The position numbers and the translations under genes are program-made. A DNA stretch of 64,000 nucleotides, taken from the NCBI RefSeq assembly GCF_963675635.1, contig NZ_OY776488.1:2624001-2688000 (forward strand). Reading direction: 5' to 3'. The DNA comes from an uncultured Pseudodesulfovibrio sp. (GTDB lineage: Bacteria; Desulfobacterota; Desulfovibrionia; Desulfovibrionales; Desulfovibrionaceae). Positions 17,989 through 27,390 of this stretch are shown one piece after another. The notes under the pieces were generated by a model. The model had not been told where the DNA came from. It was given only the letters and a program-made list of their open reading frames with translations, and made no database searches. Positions within the stretch are counted from its first letter, which is position 1, and each line of letters begins with the position of its first letter.

Positions 17989-18141
17989 ATCAATTGTGAA
18001 AGTCAAGAAAAGGGCAAATCGCGTTTTCGGCCTCAGATAACACACCACAGTGAAATCAATCGAAAACCCTGGCTCCGAGGGGATAGACCAGCAAGAAAGT
18101 TGGTGATAAAGGGGTTGGTCCTCAACTCCAAAGGAGAGATG

Positions 18142-18342
18142 ATGTTCAGTCTATTCTCAAGAAATTACAAAAAAGCAGCCATGAGATTCCTCAGGCAGCA
18201 TACGGTCGGACAAAGGGTATATTCTGTCGGGGATGGCGGTGCAAAGATGCAATATCTTCGCGAATGCGGACACGTCGTTTCCGACAGAGTGTCAGACACC
18301 CGCTGGGTACACAAAATTGTCAGCAAACCCAAAATCACATAA
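18142..18342 (+). CDS. Small basic protein of unknown function
   Basis: A 66-residue basic protein, MFSLFSRNYKKAAMRFLRQH onward, with AKMQYLRECGHVVSDRVSDT and a C-terminal KIVSKPKIT. Two ATG codons follow the AAGGAG; the second (18142) has the better 5-base spacing. A strong terminator follows 17 bases after the stop, supporting a real single-gene transcript. I recognise no family; the charge suggests nucleic-acid or membrane contact. Confidence 0.6.
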   Translation: MFSLFSRNYKKAAMRFLRQHTVGQRVYSVGDGGAKMQYLRECGHVVSDRVSDTRWVHKIVSKPKIT

Positions 18343-18359
18343 TCATATCGTATAATGAC

Positions 18360-18390
18360 AAAACCCGCTTCATCGGCGGGTTTTGTTTTT
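18360..18390 (+). terminator. Intrinsic terminator after the small basic protein
   Basis: AAAACCCGC and GCGGGTTTT pair across a short loop, followed by a T-rich run (TTTTGTTTTTTG). Confidence 0.9.
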
Positions 18391-18596
18391 TGTTGCTCTC
18401 ACTTAATCCACAGTGATTAACCTCTCGCGTTGACCACATTTTCAACCTCCTTTTGATAGTATCTCTCCTCGCTTTATGTGATAATTATTACTCATAATAT
18501 CAGATTGTTATACGGCATAGGTATTATTTACAGACAAGCTGTACAGGCGTAACGATCTCCTCTTGTTTACTACTGAAACACCTATTAGGAGGCTTT

Positions 18597-20573
18597 ATGC
18601 TTAACAATCTTAAACTCGGTATCAAACTCAGTTTCGGATTTGGTCTCGTTCTACTCTTGACCGCCCTGGTTGCACTCATTGGGATCAACGGAATGCAGAA
18701 TATTCAGGACCGTGTCGACAAAGCGGATGACGTAAACAGACTTGTTCGATTCATTCTCGAAAGCCGTATTCAGGAAAAGAACTTCATGCTCAGGCACCAG
18801 CCGGAAGCGGTCAAAAACCATGCTGAAATCCTTCAAAAGCTCGTGGCTCAAACGAGAATCACAAACGACAAATTCAATCAACAATTGAACAAGGACCAAA
18901 TGGCAAACGTTGCCAAAGCCGTTAATGAGTATCAACAGGCGTTTGCAACATATATGCAACTTGAAGAGAACAATCAGGCTGCCATGAAAAGCATGAATGA
19001 TGCAGCCCAGATCGCCCTTCATGAAACCGACGAGCTCCGCACCGAACAACAAAAGCAACTTGCCCAGCTTATGGCATCAGGTTCGGCCGAACTTGATATC
19101 ATTGAAGATAAATTGTTGAAAGCCGATGATGCCAACACCATGATAAAATGGTTTTTGGACGCCCGTATGAGTGAAAAGGACTTCATAGCCACACACAGTG
19201 AAGCCCATTTGGAGAAAAACAATGAGAACCTGAAAAAGATACTGGAACTTGCTCAGAATCTCAAAACCCGTTTCAGAAATCCGACTAACCTTGGTCAGAT
19301 AGACACGGTTGAAAAAGCATTGATAACCTACCGTGGTGAATTGGATAATCTCATAACGTATCAGAAAGAGCAGAATGTCGCAGAAGGGACCATGCTAACA
19401 ACTGCTCGAAAAGCCGATGAAATATGCCGTGCTGCCCGCGCCGACCAAAAAACAAAAATGATCAAGGACATAGGCAGTGCGAATATAACAAGCAGCATCA
19501 CTGCGGCAGCAGCCCTCATACTTGGGATTCTGGCAGCTTTTTTTCTCACCAAAGCCATTACAAAACCCATAGCAATGGGTGTTTCCTTCGCAAAAGACAT
19601 GTCTACCGGTGATTTTACCAAGACATTGGATATCAATCAAAAAGACGAAGTTGGCATGTTGGCAAAAGCGTTGAATGATATGATCACTCAATTGCGCTCT
19701 GTTGTTGCAGAGGTTGAAATGGCCACCAGCAATGTGGCTGCCGGAAGTGAAGAATTGTCTGCGTCATCAGAATCTCTCTCCCAAGGAGCAACCGAGCAGG
19801 CTGCATCTATTGAGGAAGTCTCCTCTTCAATGGAACAGATGGCTTCCAACATCAGTCAGAATGCTGAAAATGCGACAGAAACAGAAGCTCTTGCAACTAA
19901 GGCCGCCTCTGATGCCAAAAGAACTGGTTCCGCCGTCAACCAAACCGTTGAAGCAATGAAAAGCATTGCCGAGAAAATCTCCATTATCGAAGAGATAGCC
20001 CGCCAGACCAACCTTCTTGCGCTCAACGCCGCCATCGAAGCTGCCCGGGCCGGTGAGCATGGAAAGGGCTTTGCCGTGGTTGCCGCAGAAGTTCGCAAGC
20101 TCGCGGAACGCTCCGGCTCGGCTGCTGCTGAGATCAGCGAACTGTCCTCATCCAGCGTCCAAATTGCTGATAAAGCCGGTGAGATGCTGCAATCCCTCGT
20201 CCCAGATATCGAAAAGACCGCATCGCTTGTTCAGGAAATCTCCGCATCAAGCAATGAACAAAATGCCGGGGCCATTCAGATCAATCAGGCTATCAGTCAA
20301 CTTGATATGGTGATTCAGCAAAATGCCTCGGCTTCCGAAGAAATGGCGTCAACAAGTGAAGAACTATCCGCACAAGGACAAACCCTTCAAGCCACCATGT
20401 CCTTTTTCAAAGTAGCTGAGCCAACACAATATACATCTTCGCATAGCGCTAACAGAATTTCCAGACCAAGTGCTATTCTGCCCTTACCTTCCCGGAATAT
20501 GGGTAAAACAATGCCGGAATCAAATGGTAGAGTCATGACCAGAGATTTCGACAAGGACTACGAACGGTTTTAG
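18597..20573 (+). CDS. Methyl-accepting chemotaxis protein with HBM sensor
   Basis: A 658-residue inner-membrane chemoreceptor. Helix 1 (~10-30) and helix 2 (~297-318) flank a ~265-residue periplasmic all-helical region with two equivalent motifs, [13 protein letters not shown] and [13 protein letters not shown], the signature of the helical bimodular (HBM) sensor that binds organic acids such as TCA intermediates or taurine. HAMP follows (~319-372), then the MCP signalling hairpin with its tip around residue 465 ([20 protein letters not shown]). There is no C-terminal CheR-binding pentapeptide. AGGAGG precedes the ATG. It is convergent with a second HBM receptor. Ligand unknown. Confidence 0.92.
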   Translation: MLNNLKLGIKLSFGFGLVLLLTALVALIGINGMQNIQDRVDKADDVNRLVRFILESRIQEKNFMLRHQPEAVKNHAEILQKLVAQTRITNDKFNQQLNKDQMANVAKAVNEYQQAFATYMQLEENNQAAMKSMNDAAQIALHETDELRTEQQKQLAQLMASGSAELDIIEDKLLKADDANTMIKWFLDARMSEKDFIATHSEAHLEKNNENLKKILELAQNLKTRFRNPTNLGQIDTVEKALITYRGELDNLITYQKEQNVAEGTMLTTARKADEICRAARADQKTKMIKDIGSANITSSITAAAALILGILAAFFLTKAITKPIAMGVSFAKDMSTGDFTKTLDINQKDEVGMLAKALNDMITQLRSVVAEVEMATSNVAAGSEELSASSESLSQGATEQAASIEEVSSSMEQMASNISQNAENATETEALATKAASDAKRTGSAVNQTVEAMKSIAEKISIIEEIARQTNLLALNAAIEAARAGEHGKGFAVVAAEVRKLAERSGSAAAEISELSSSSVQIADKAGEMLQSLVPDIEKTASLVQEISASSNEQNAGAIQINQAISQLDMVIQQNASASEEMASTSEELSAQGQTLQATMSFFKVAEPTQYTSSHSANRISRPSAILPLPSRNMGKTMPESNGRVMTRDFDKDYERF

Positions 20574-20604
20574 CCCGTTTTTAAAAAACGAATCCGAAAG
20601 GACA

Positions 20605-20633
20605 CGGCCCGGAAATCATATGATTCCGGGCCG
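20605..20633. terminator. Hairpin between the two convergent receptor genes
   Basis: CGGCCCGGAA(A)TCAT pairs with ATGATTCCGGGCCG, one bulged A, no loop-distal T run on either side. It lies between convergent genes, so a termination or 3'-end protecting role is likely but not a canonical intrinsic terminator. Confidence 0.5.
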
Positions 20634-20656
20634 AATATTCATCCAAAACGTTCAAA

Positions 20657-22714
20657 TTATGAAACAGATATTTGTCGTGCTGTTGTTTGCTCCGGTTGAA
20701 CGGAAGGTACTCCCGAGGAATCCCCTGCGTCTCCGTCCACTATGTCTCCGCCAGAAAGCATTTCCTGCATCCCCAGGCGCAACTCTTCAGACAACTCAAC
20801 AAGGTCGACCACTGCCGAATGCGCGTGCTCAACGCCTTCGGTGAACGACTTGGCAATTTCACGCACCTCTTCAGTCGCCTTGGATATTTGCTCGGACGCG
20901 ACACTTTGCTCCTCGGATGCGGAAGCAATGCTTTCCACATTCAGAACATTTTGCTCAACCAGGGAAATAATGGAATCCTGGGCTTCCCCGGACGCCCGAG
21001 CCTGAACCGCGCTATGCTTGACGACCTCTACCACTTCACGGAACCGTTCAATATTTCTAGCTGATGAATCCTGAATGGAAATGACATGCTCTTCCACTTC
21101 TTTTGTTGCTGACATGGTTTTTTCGGCCAACTTGCGGACCTCATCAGCCACAACAGCAAATCCCCGACCAGCTTCTCCGGCACGGGCAGCCTCAATGGCG
21201 GCGTTCAATGCCAACAGATTTGTCTGGTCTGCTATTTCATTGATGACATCCATAACCTGTCCGATTGACTCAACCTGTACACCCAGCTTAGCCAGTCCCT
21301 CACTGATCTTGTCAGTAAATCCGTTTACATCTTCAATAGAGGTGACAGCATCCTTAACCAAGCCAGCCCCCTCAACAGCCTTGTCACGAGCTTCGGACGC
21401 CCGCCCAGTGGCTTGAGACGCGTTTTTGCTCACTTCGCAGACGACCATATTCATCTGCTCCATTGCAACGGCGGTTTCCATGATACGCTCATGCTGATTA
21501 TGCGATCCGTCACGTATCTGTACAAGCATGGTCGCAACTTTTTCAGTGGCTAAACCCACACGGTCAGCAATGCCTTCCGCCTGCCTCCCGGTCTCTGACA
21601 TGCAGTCCCAGAGCGAACGAACCCGCCGCTCCTGTTCCTGGGTTGCCAACATGGCTTTCCTTGCGGCTTCGGCCTGTGCCAGTGCTTCTTCTTCCTTGAG
21701 ACGCACCGCTTCCAGTTGATCCCGCAGCATAGCCACCATGCGCATCAGATCATTGCACAGGTTACCAAATTCATGGTTGAACTTCCCCTCAGGCTGAGCC
21801 TCCAGATTACCGTCGGCAACATCTCGCGAATACTTCTGCAACGCAGCAAGCGGGCGGGTGATGGAAAACAACGTCCAAAGAATACATAAGACTATCAACA
21901 CACAGGCTCCAACCGCCATGCTGACCACGACAAGGTCGACATAACTGGCTACCTGCGCACTCTTCTCCATATAATGATCGCGGATGTCCCTCAGGACCGG
22001 CTCCAGTGACCGGGCTGACTGAATCAATGAAGCAGAAGCCTTGTCGGCGGAGTCAAGACTATGTCGATATCCATCGAAAGCCGACAGATAGATGTTGAGC
22101 TTCTCATTGAAAACGGCCCGCTCCTGCGGGTTGAACAATTGTGAAACTGCCACGGTTTCCTTCATGTCTTCAATCCAACCGTTCATTCTTTCAATGTATA
22201 TCTCCTCGCGTCGCATAATATAGTTCTTCTCCTGCCTTCGAATCTGTAAAAGCAAAATGGTCATGTCTTGACTTTTAATTTCCTTGAATATCCCCTCAAG
22301 CCCCCTGGCAGACATGACGAACTTATTCCGCCAACCTGTATCAATAGTCAGACCTATCTCGATTTCAGCAGTGGCGAGCGCTTGAAAGCTCGTATTGTAT
22401 GCAGCAAGGAGTCCGAGCGCCTTATCACCTGCCGATTGCATTTCTGAATCAGCTTCAACAATGGATTGCAGAATTAAACGCGCCTCATCGACGTGTCTGG
22501 TAACCTTTTCGACATATTCAGTTTCCTTGCGCAATTGAAAATTTTTCTCCTGCCGACGCGACTGCAACAGTTCTCCATAGGCATTTCGTGCCTGTTTCAT
22601 GAGCATTGCGTAATGATCGGATATATTTCTTCCAATTTTGGTTACGCCAAATACCAGCGCAAAGCAGACAACGCAGACCAGAAGCACCAGAACAAGCTTG
22701 TTTCTCACCGACAT
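20657..22714 (-). CDS. Methyl-accepting chemotaxis protein with HBM-like sensor
   Basis: A 685-residue chemoreceptor. Helix 1 is at ~5-27 and helix 2 at ~243-270 ([19 protein letters not shown]). The periplasmic part again has two matching motifs, [14 protein letters not shown] and [14 protein letters not shown], as in HBM sensors. After HAMP there is a long coiled coil ([16 protein letters not shown]) before the signalling region ([19 protein letters not shown]). The signalling tip differs from the EIARQTNLL tip of the other receptors here ([30 protein letters not shown]), which suggests another heptad class and possibly a different kinase pathway. The C-terminus ends in a Gln/Thr/Ser tail without a docking pentapeptide. 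Confidence 0.9.
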   Translation of the reverse strand: MSVRNKLVLVLLVCVVCFALVFGVTKIGRNISDHYAMLMKQARNAYGELLQSRRQEKNFQLRKETEYVEKVTRHVDEARLILQSIVEADSEMQSAGDKALGLLAAYNTSFQALATAEIEIGLTIDTGWRNKFVMSARGLEGIFKEIKSQDMTILLLQIRRQEKNYIMRREEIYIERMNGWIEDMKETVAVSQLFNPQERAVFNEKLNIYLSAFDGYRHSLDSADKASASLIQSARSLEPVLRDIRDHYMEKSAQVASYVDLVVVSMAVGACVLIVLCILWTLFSITRPLAALQKYSRDVADGNLEAQPEGKFNHEFGNLCNDLMRMVAMLRDQLEAVRLKEEEALAQAEAARKAMLATQEQERRVRSLWDCMSETGRQAEGIADRVGLATEKVATMLVQIRDGSHNQHERIMETAVAMEQMNMVVCEVSKNASQATGRASEARDKAVEGAGLVKDAVTSIEDVNGFTDKISEGLAKLGVQVESIGQVMDVINEIADQTNLLALNAAIEAARAGEAGRGFAVVADEVRKLAEKTMSATKEVEEHVISIQDSSARNIERFREVVEVVKHSAVQARASGEAQDSIISLVEQNVLNVESIASASEEQSVASEQISKATEEVREIAKSFTEGVEHAHSAVVDLVELSEELRLGMQEMLSGGDIVDGDAGDSSGVPSVQPEQTTARQISVS

Positions 22715-22973
22715 GTGTTTCCTCCATGCAATTTTAATCGCGCCCTCTAAGCGAGAGGGTCAAAGAAAAGCAATCGGCATGCCAGTAGCACGAACAAGAT
22801 AAACATTTGGATTTTATAGATATATGCTGAGTGGCGACATCAAAAATAATCGCATATGAAGCACAAAACACGCAATGTGATCACGCAATAAACACGCAAA
22901 AGCTTAAAATTTTTGACTTTATTTTATTGCATGAAAAAAAGATACAAACGTCCTTCTACCTGTCGTCAAACAA
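22715..22973. other. AT-rich intergenic region
   Basis: This stretch between the receptor start and the tRNA terminator is AT-rich and holds the receptor's promoter (its ATG is preceded by GGAGG). No gene, repeat or structured element is evident. Confidence 0.5.
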
Positions 22974-23009
22974 TAAAAAAAAACCCTTACGAACAAATAT
23001 TCGTAAGGG
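22974..23009 (-). terminator. Terminator of tRNA-Phe
   Basis: CCCTTACGAA and TTCGTAAGGG form a perfect 10-bp stem; on the minus strand it is followed by a run of T. It begins 13 bases past the tRNA 3' end. Confidence 0.9.
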
Positions 23010-23021
23010 CTTGATATCGCG

Positions 23022-23097
23022 TGGTGCTCGGGGACAGAATTGAACTGCCGACACGGGGATTTTCAGTCCCCTGCTCTACCGACTGAGCTACCCGAGC
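23022..23097 (-). tRNA. tRNA-Phe (GAA)
   Basis: A full cloverleaf on the minus strand: acceptor GCTCGGG/CCCGAGC, D-arm with AGCTCAGTCGGTAGAGC, anticodon arm GGGGACTGAAAATCCCC with anticodon GAA, T-arm with GTTCAATTC, discriminator A and an encoded CCA. It has its own terminator. Confidence 0.97.
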
Positions 23098-23172
23098 ACG
23101 CTGTCGAGAAATGGGATTTACCGAAATGGAGGCCGGTTGGCAACCTCTTTTTTCGGTATAAGCCGTTTTTTT

Positions 23173-24930
23173 TTATTCTTCGTCTTCCAGAGGAGCGCCC
23201 ATTTCGAGGATTCTGGCGGCGTAACCGGAGCGCAGGGCTTCCAGATAATCCGTATCCAAGGGGCCTTTCCAGGTAGTAATTTCCTTGAACCGCTTAGGAA
23301 TCTTGACCTTGTCAGGACGATAGCCCATCTGGAGTCTGAGACGCCAGCGGAGACGTTGCACCCGGTCACCGATTTCAGAGACGCTGCCATGCAACTCTCC
23401 GTAACCGACGGATTCCATGGCCTCGGCCAAAAGTTCATCCTTGTACACGCCTCGCGAGAACAGGCAGCCGACCATGCAGTTGAGCACGATGCGTTCACGA
23501 CCATCGTTCACAAGAAAGTCGAGAGCTGCGTTCACGTCCTGATCTTCATGTTTCTGATCCCACGAATACCCGCCCGAATCCAGATGCGCATGACGGAATC
23601 CGAGAGCCTCGGACACAAAGAAGACTTCACCCGTGGCATATCCGGCCATCTCTTGGCCCAGCACACAGGCAAAATCCTCGCCACCGTAGACTTTCGCGCA
23701 TTTTAACGTACCGGAGGCAAGCAGCCTATAAAACTCATTCGTAGGCCGCCCCAGCAGCTCCACAGCCTGCATGTACGTGTCTGTATCGCCCCAAGCCAGT
23801 TTAACAACTGTCTCTTCTTCACTAATGACGCCCTTTTCGAGAGCCTCGGTGGCCCAGGCCAGGGCCACGCCAGTGGACATGCAATCCAGCCCTTCCTTTT
23901 CGATGACATCCAGGATGCGCAGGACATCACTGGCATTTGTCACCTCCAACATACCGCCACAGGCGAATATGGGCTCATAGTCATACCCCACCTGCCGGTA
24001 AAGATATTGGTTGTTGGTCTGGAATTGTTCGCGGACGAAGCCCACATGAATACAGCCGACCGGGCACCCGGCACAGGCCGCATTGCGAAGCAGCGTGTCA
24101 TCAGCAAACGTTTCACCCGAGATGTTCGTGGCCTCTGGACTGGTAGTCTGCTGAAGGTTCTTCCACGGCAGGCTTTTGAGCTCATTGAGCGGATTGATGT
24201 TCACCGCCGTTCCGAGTCCGTGATATTTAGCCATCATTTCGGTGGTGGTCAGTTGCTCGTAAATATGCCTGTAGAGCTTGGGATACTGCTTGCCTTCAGG
24301 CAGTGCAAATCCACGGTCACCGAGAATGCAGATCGCCTTCAGGTTTTTCACGCCCATGGCAGTGCCGCCGCCCATGCGCCCGAAATGGCGATAGGTGTCT
24401 ACGTTGATACAGGCATAAGCCGACAGATTTTCGCCAGCCGGACCAATACGCAGAATCGACCTGCGGCCCGAGCCGGGGAAGATCTTTCTGAGCACACGTC
24501 CTGTGGCAATAGCATCAAAACCGCGCATGTATTCCACGTCGCGAGTTTCAACTCGGCGGGAACCGACGCACAAGGCGGTCAGTCGCGTCGCCTTACCCGT
24601 TATGACAAGCGCATCGAGATCAGCGAACCGAAGCGACAGCGCGGATTTTCCGCCAGCGTAACTCTCGGTGTACTCATTATGATATGGAGAACGAAACGCG
24701 CAACACGTCTTGCTCATGAGCGGGAAATATCCTGTCAGCGGCCCGATGGCGAAAATCACGGGCTGTTCCGGGTCGTCCCAATCGCGATCCACATGGCCGA
24801 ACTCTTCAAACAACTTTGCCGCCAGCCCCGTGCCGCCCAGATACACGCCCCGTCCGGGACGCTCGATGATATTTGTCTTGCCCGTGGTCAGGTTGACCAT
24901 CATGACGCGGAAGAAGTCTCTAATCATCAT
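23173..24930 (-). CDS. aor: Aldehyde:ferredoxin oxidoreductase (tungsten/molybdenum bis-pterin)
   Basis: A 585-residue cytoplasmic enzyme of the AOR/WOR family, which oxidises aldehydes to carboxylic acids (or runs in reverse) with ferredoxin, using a W- or Mo-bis-pterin and one [4Fe-4S] cluster. Pterin-contact blocks are seen (GGKSALSLRFADLDALVITG; GGGTAMGVKNLKAI) and the cluster ligands NAACAGCPVGCIHV (CxxCxxxC) with the distal Cys in LNCMVGCLF. AAGGAGG lies just before two ATG codons (24930 and 24927). It overlaps the end of the ferredoxin gene, so the two are translated together. Substrate range cannot be read from the sequence. Confidence 0.93.
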   Translation of the reverse strand: MMIRDFFRVMMVNLTTGKTNIIERPGRGVYLGGTGLAAKLFEEFGHVDRDWDDPEQPVIFAIGPLTGYFPLMSKTCCAFRSPYHNEYTESYAGGKSALSLRFADLDALVITGKATRLTALCVGSRRVETRDVEYMRGFDAIATGRVLRKIFPGSGRRSILRIGPAGENLSAYACINVDTYRHFGRMGGGTAMGVKNLKAICILGDRGFALPEGKQYPKLYRHIYEQLTTTEMMAKYHGLGTAVNINPLNELKSLPWKNLQQTTSPEATNISGETFADDTLLRNAACAGCPVGCIHVGFVREQFQTNNQYLYRQVGYDYEPIFACGGMLEVTNASDVLRILDVIEKEGLDCMSTGVALAWATEALEKGVISEEETVVKLAWGDTDTYMQAVELLGRPTNEFYRLLASGTLKCAKVYGGEDFACVLGQEMAGYATGEVFFVSEALGFRHAHLDSGGYSWDQKHEDQDVNAALDFLVNDGRERIVLNCMVGCLFSRGVYKDELLAEAMESVGYGELHGSVSEIGDRVQRLRWRLRLQMGYRPDKVKIPKRFKEITTWKGPLDTDYLEALRSGYAARILEMGAPLEDEE

Positions 24931-25354
24931 GTCCTCCTTCTTCCTTTTCCTTCATAGGCAGTTCCACCATTTCAAGACAGTCGTGCGGACAGAACGACAC
25001 GCATTGACCGCAATGAATGCACACATACGGGTTCACTTCGTGATCCAAGAAAATTGCATCCACGGGACAGGCCTTGGCACATTCCCCACAACGGATGCAC
25101 AGCTTCTTCTTCTGAATAATACCACCGTCCCGGCGCTGGGACAGTGACCCTGTAGGACACGCCTCAGCACATGGAGCAGGACTGCAGGCCAGACAAACTC
25201 GAGCCTCGAAGCCGGTGGACAAGCCGCCCGACGACGAAATGCGAATTCCCGCCTTATTCCAGGAAAGAAACTTGTGGACCTGCCTTGCGCAGGCCAACGA
25301 ACACGAATGGCAGCCGATACACCGCTCCATCCGTACAGCTCTAAGCGCTTTCAT
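24920..25354 (-). CDS. Polyferredoxin (four [4Fe-4S] motifs), AOR partner
   Basis: A 144-residue cytoplasmic iron-sulfur protein with four Cys clusters in order: CIGCHSCSLACARQV, CLACSPAPCAEACPTGS, CIRCGECAKACPVDA and CIHCGQCVSFCPHDC. This is the AOR-associated electron-transfer subunit type. The ATG at 25354 is chosen because GGAGGAATTTTTT precedes it; the frame is open to 25501, but that upstream part coincides with a long hairpin. Its stop lies inside the first codons of aor. Electrons from aldehyde oxidation would leave through this protein to another ferredoxin or a reductase. Confidence 0.9.
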   Translation of the reverse strand: MKALRAVRMERCIGCHSCSLACARQVHKFLSWNKAGIRISSSGGLSTGFEARVCLACSPAPCAEACPTGSLSQRRDGGIIQKKKLCIRCGECAKACPVDAIFLDHEVNPYVCIHCGQCVSFCPHDCLEMVELPMKEKEEGGHDD

Positions 25355-25372
25355 AAAAAATTCCTCCGACCA

Positions 25373-25429
25373 CTGAGAAAAGAGGGAAAAACACCCTGCG
25401 AAAGGGGGCATCTCTCCCTCTTTCCTCAG
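25373..25429 (-). promoter_or_regulatory. Long stem-loop in the ferredoxin-aor leader
   Basis: On the minus strand CTGAGGAAAGAGGGA pairs with TCCCTCTTTTCTCAG: 15 continuous base pairs including one G-T wobble, enclosing about 27 bases that contain a second short GCCC/GGGT-type helix. The stem ends about 10 bases before the ribosome binding site GGAGG. It could control translation start or mRNA stability. No match to the Moco/Tuco riboswitch consensus is claimed. Confidence 0.55.
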
Positions 25430-25509
25430 ACAGTCAACTCTCTCTCCATTTCCCTTGTTGTGGGGCTGTTCCATGATCTGCACCACCGACGCAGGGCGCA
25501 TGGAGAAAG

Positions 25510-27195
25510 TTATTTATCTGTATGTTCCAAGATATCCTGTTTGAGCGCCCACAGGATATGATTTTCAATCCGGGCAACATCCATGTGCGGCGCGACTTCG
25601 GAAGCCTTGCGTATCAGGGTGTGCGTGTCAACCGGCTTCCTTCCGAAAAAAACGAGTTTTTTGACGACCTCCAGATCTATGGACATGTCGAGACCGACAT
25701 AGAGGTTGGGAAAATCCAGGCCCCGATAGAAGGCTTCGCCGGTGCGCCCCGCTTTGAGCACGGTGTCATCACACAGGACATCGCTGGTATAATGACCGAA
25801 TATTCGCCCGAATTCCGGGGCAAGAGGATGTGCAACATCCCGAAGCGGCTCGGCATCCACGGGTTCAGTCCACAGAAAATCCCACAGCTCGACGTACTGC
25901 CGGATAATAACAGGCCATGAAAATTCCTTTTCCACCCGCTTTCGGCCTGCTGTGCCCATAGTCTGCCGCAGTTCCGGGGAGTCGATGAGCAGTTTCAGGG
26001 AGTCTGACAATGTCGGGATATCGACGGCCGTACGCTGGGAAAGACGCAGATGGTACTCGCTGTCAAAGGTCAGTGGAGCTTCAATGTCTACATCCGAAGT
26101 ATTGCCTGCCCCTGTGGTTCTCACGAGCAAGCCGGTTTTCCCGTGCTCCACGATATCCTTATACCCATCATAGTCGGAAGCCACCACGGGCAGCCCAAAG
26201 GCACCCGCTTCCGCCAGAGTGATACCGAACGTTTCCTGAGGGTTGTCTGCAATGGAGACAAATATGTCCGCCGACCTGAAAAGTTCCAGCTTCTCTTTTT
26301 CATTCGGACGCAAGTGCATATGGAGCGCAATGCCTGCATTGGCAGCAAGATTGGTCAAGGTGGTACGGACGTTGTCATCTTCATCCGCCCAGCCTGCCAG
26401 AACTATCTCCACCCCGCCGGGTTCCATGCCGTCCTGCACCAGACGGTGCACTGCACGGATAAGCGGGACCACGTCCATTTTTGAATGATGAGAGATACGC
26501 CCGAAGACCAACAGCCTGACCGGGCCGCCCCCCTGTTTCGATCCCGGGGTCAAAACAGACGAATCCACAGCCAGGGGAATACGGGAGAGCAGAGGGGCCG
26601 GATGACTGGTCTCGGTCAGGCCGAATCCCTCCCGCAACCATTCAAAATACTGCCCCACCACCTGCTTTCCGGCTCTTGACGTACACACGATGCTGTCACG
26701 CAGGGTCGTGCCGGGCCACAAATGCTTGATAAAGGCGGTTCCATAATTCACGTAACTCAAAGAGTGGGTCAAACCGGTTATCGGGAAAATGTGCTCACTG
26801 TATCGGTTGCGCATCCGGGTCATGAACGGCTGACTCGTAATGCAGTCCGACAGATGAAAACAGTGATACTGCGTCTGTGCCAGCATCACCGGTAGTTCCT
26901 GTCGAAGCATGAGCCTGATTCGTCCCTTCTCCATGAATTCTGGGGCCGCCTCCTGTAAGGCCTTCCCCACAGCAGCCCTCTCCTTCCGCCCAGAAAGGAA
27001 AAAGTGGTATTCGTCAAAAGGATCCGAACCCAGCAACGCTCGCATAAAGGTCACGTTGGCAACCATCCGGCCCAGAACAGGACCTGCCTCGAAAAAGGGG
27101 TCAAGGGTACCCCATATGCGCTGTTTTTTCGCCATACTCTGGTCAAAACCGTTCCCCGCGGTTTTGTCAATGGAATGTCGGAAAACCACAGGCAT
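25510..27195 (-). CDS. Glycosyltransferase family 4 (GT-B) protein
   Basis: A 561-residue protein. The C-terminal half shows the GT4 donor-site layout: GPVRLLVFGRISHHSKMDVV, then the DNPQETFGITLAEAGAFGLP block (E-x7-E motif) and VVASDYDGYKDIVEHGKTGL. The N-terminal ~190 residues form the acceptor half (LTHSLSYVNYG). A ~100-residue C-terminal extension (after VELWDFLWTEP) resembles nothing I know. The ATG at 27195 has GGGAGGA upstream. Likely involved in surface polysaccharide, though no other glycan gene is nearby, so the acceptor is unknown. Confidence 0.8.
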   Translation of the reverse strand: MPVVFRHSIDKTAGNGFDQSMAKKQRIWGTLDPFFEAGPVLGRMVANVTFMRALLGSDPFDEYHFFLSGRKERAAVGKALQEAAPEFMEKGRIRLMLRQELPVMLAQTQYHCFHLSDCITSQPFMTRMRNRYSEHIFPITGLTHSLSYVNYGTAFIKHLWPGTTLRDSIVCTSRAGKQVVGQYFEWLREGFGLTETSHPAPLLSRIPLAVDSSVLTPGSKQGGGPVRLLVFGRISHHSKMDVVPLIRAVHRLVQDGMEPGGVEIVLAGWADEDDNVRTTLTNLAANAGIALHMHLRPNEKEKLELFRSADIFVSIADNPQETFGITLAEAGAFGLPVVASDYDGYKDIVEHGKTGLLVRTTGAGNTSDVDIEAPLTFDSEYHLRLSQRTAVDIPTLSDSLKLLIDSPELRQTMGTAGRKRVEKEFSWPVIIRQYVELWDFLWTEPVDAEPLRDVAHPLAPEFGRIFGHYTSDVLCDDTVLKAGRTGEAFYRGLDFPNLYVGLDMSIDLEVVKKLVFFGRKPVDTHTLIRKASEVAPHMDVARIENHILWALKQDILEHTDK

Positions 27196-27390
27196 TTTTT
27201 TCCTCCCTGCCACGAACACAACAGAACACTCCATTCATTTTTCACTCACAATTCCAATCAGTTGTTAGCATTATAGACGATTGATTCCTATAACTGCACA
27301 CAATTATCAACACTTGGCCCCGATTTTGCTCAACTCTCCATGCGAGTGAAATACTCGTCAATGTTTTGACGATCAAGGAGAAGTGGAGAT

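Noticed and set aside
25355-25501. A 49-codon upstream extension of the ferredoxin gene.
   Set aside because: It coincides with a strong hairpin and lacks a ribosome binding site; the ATG at 25354 has a clear one.
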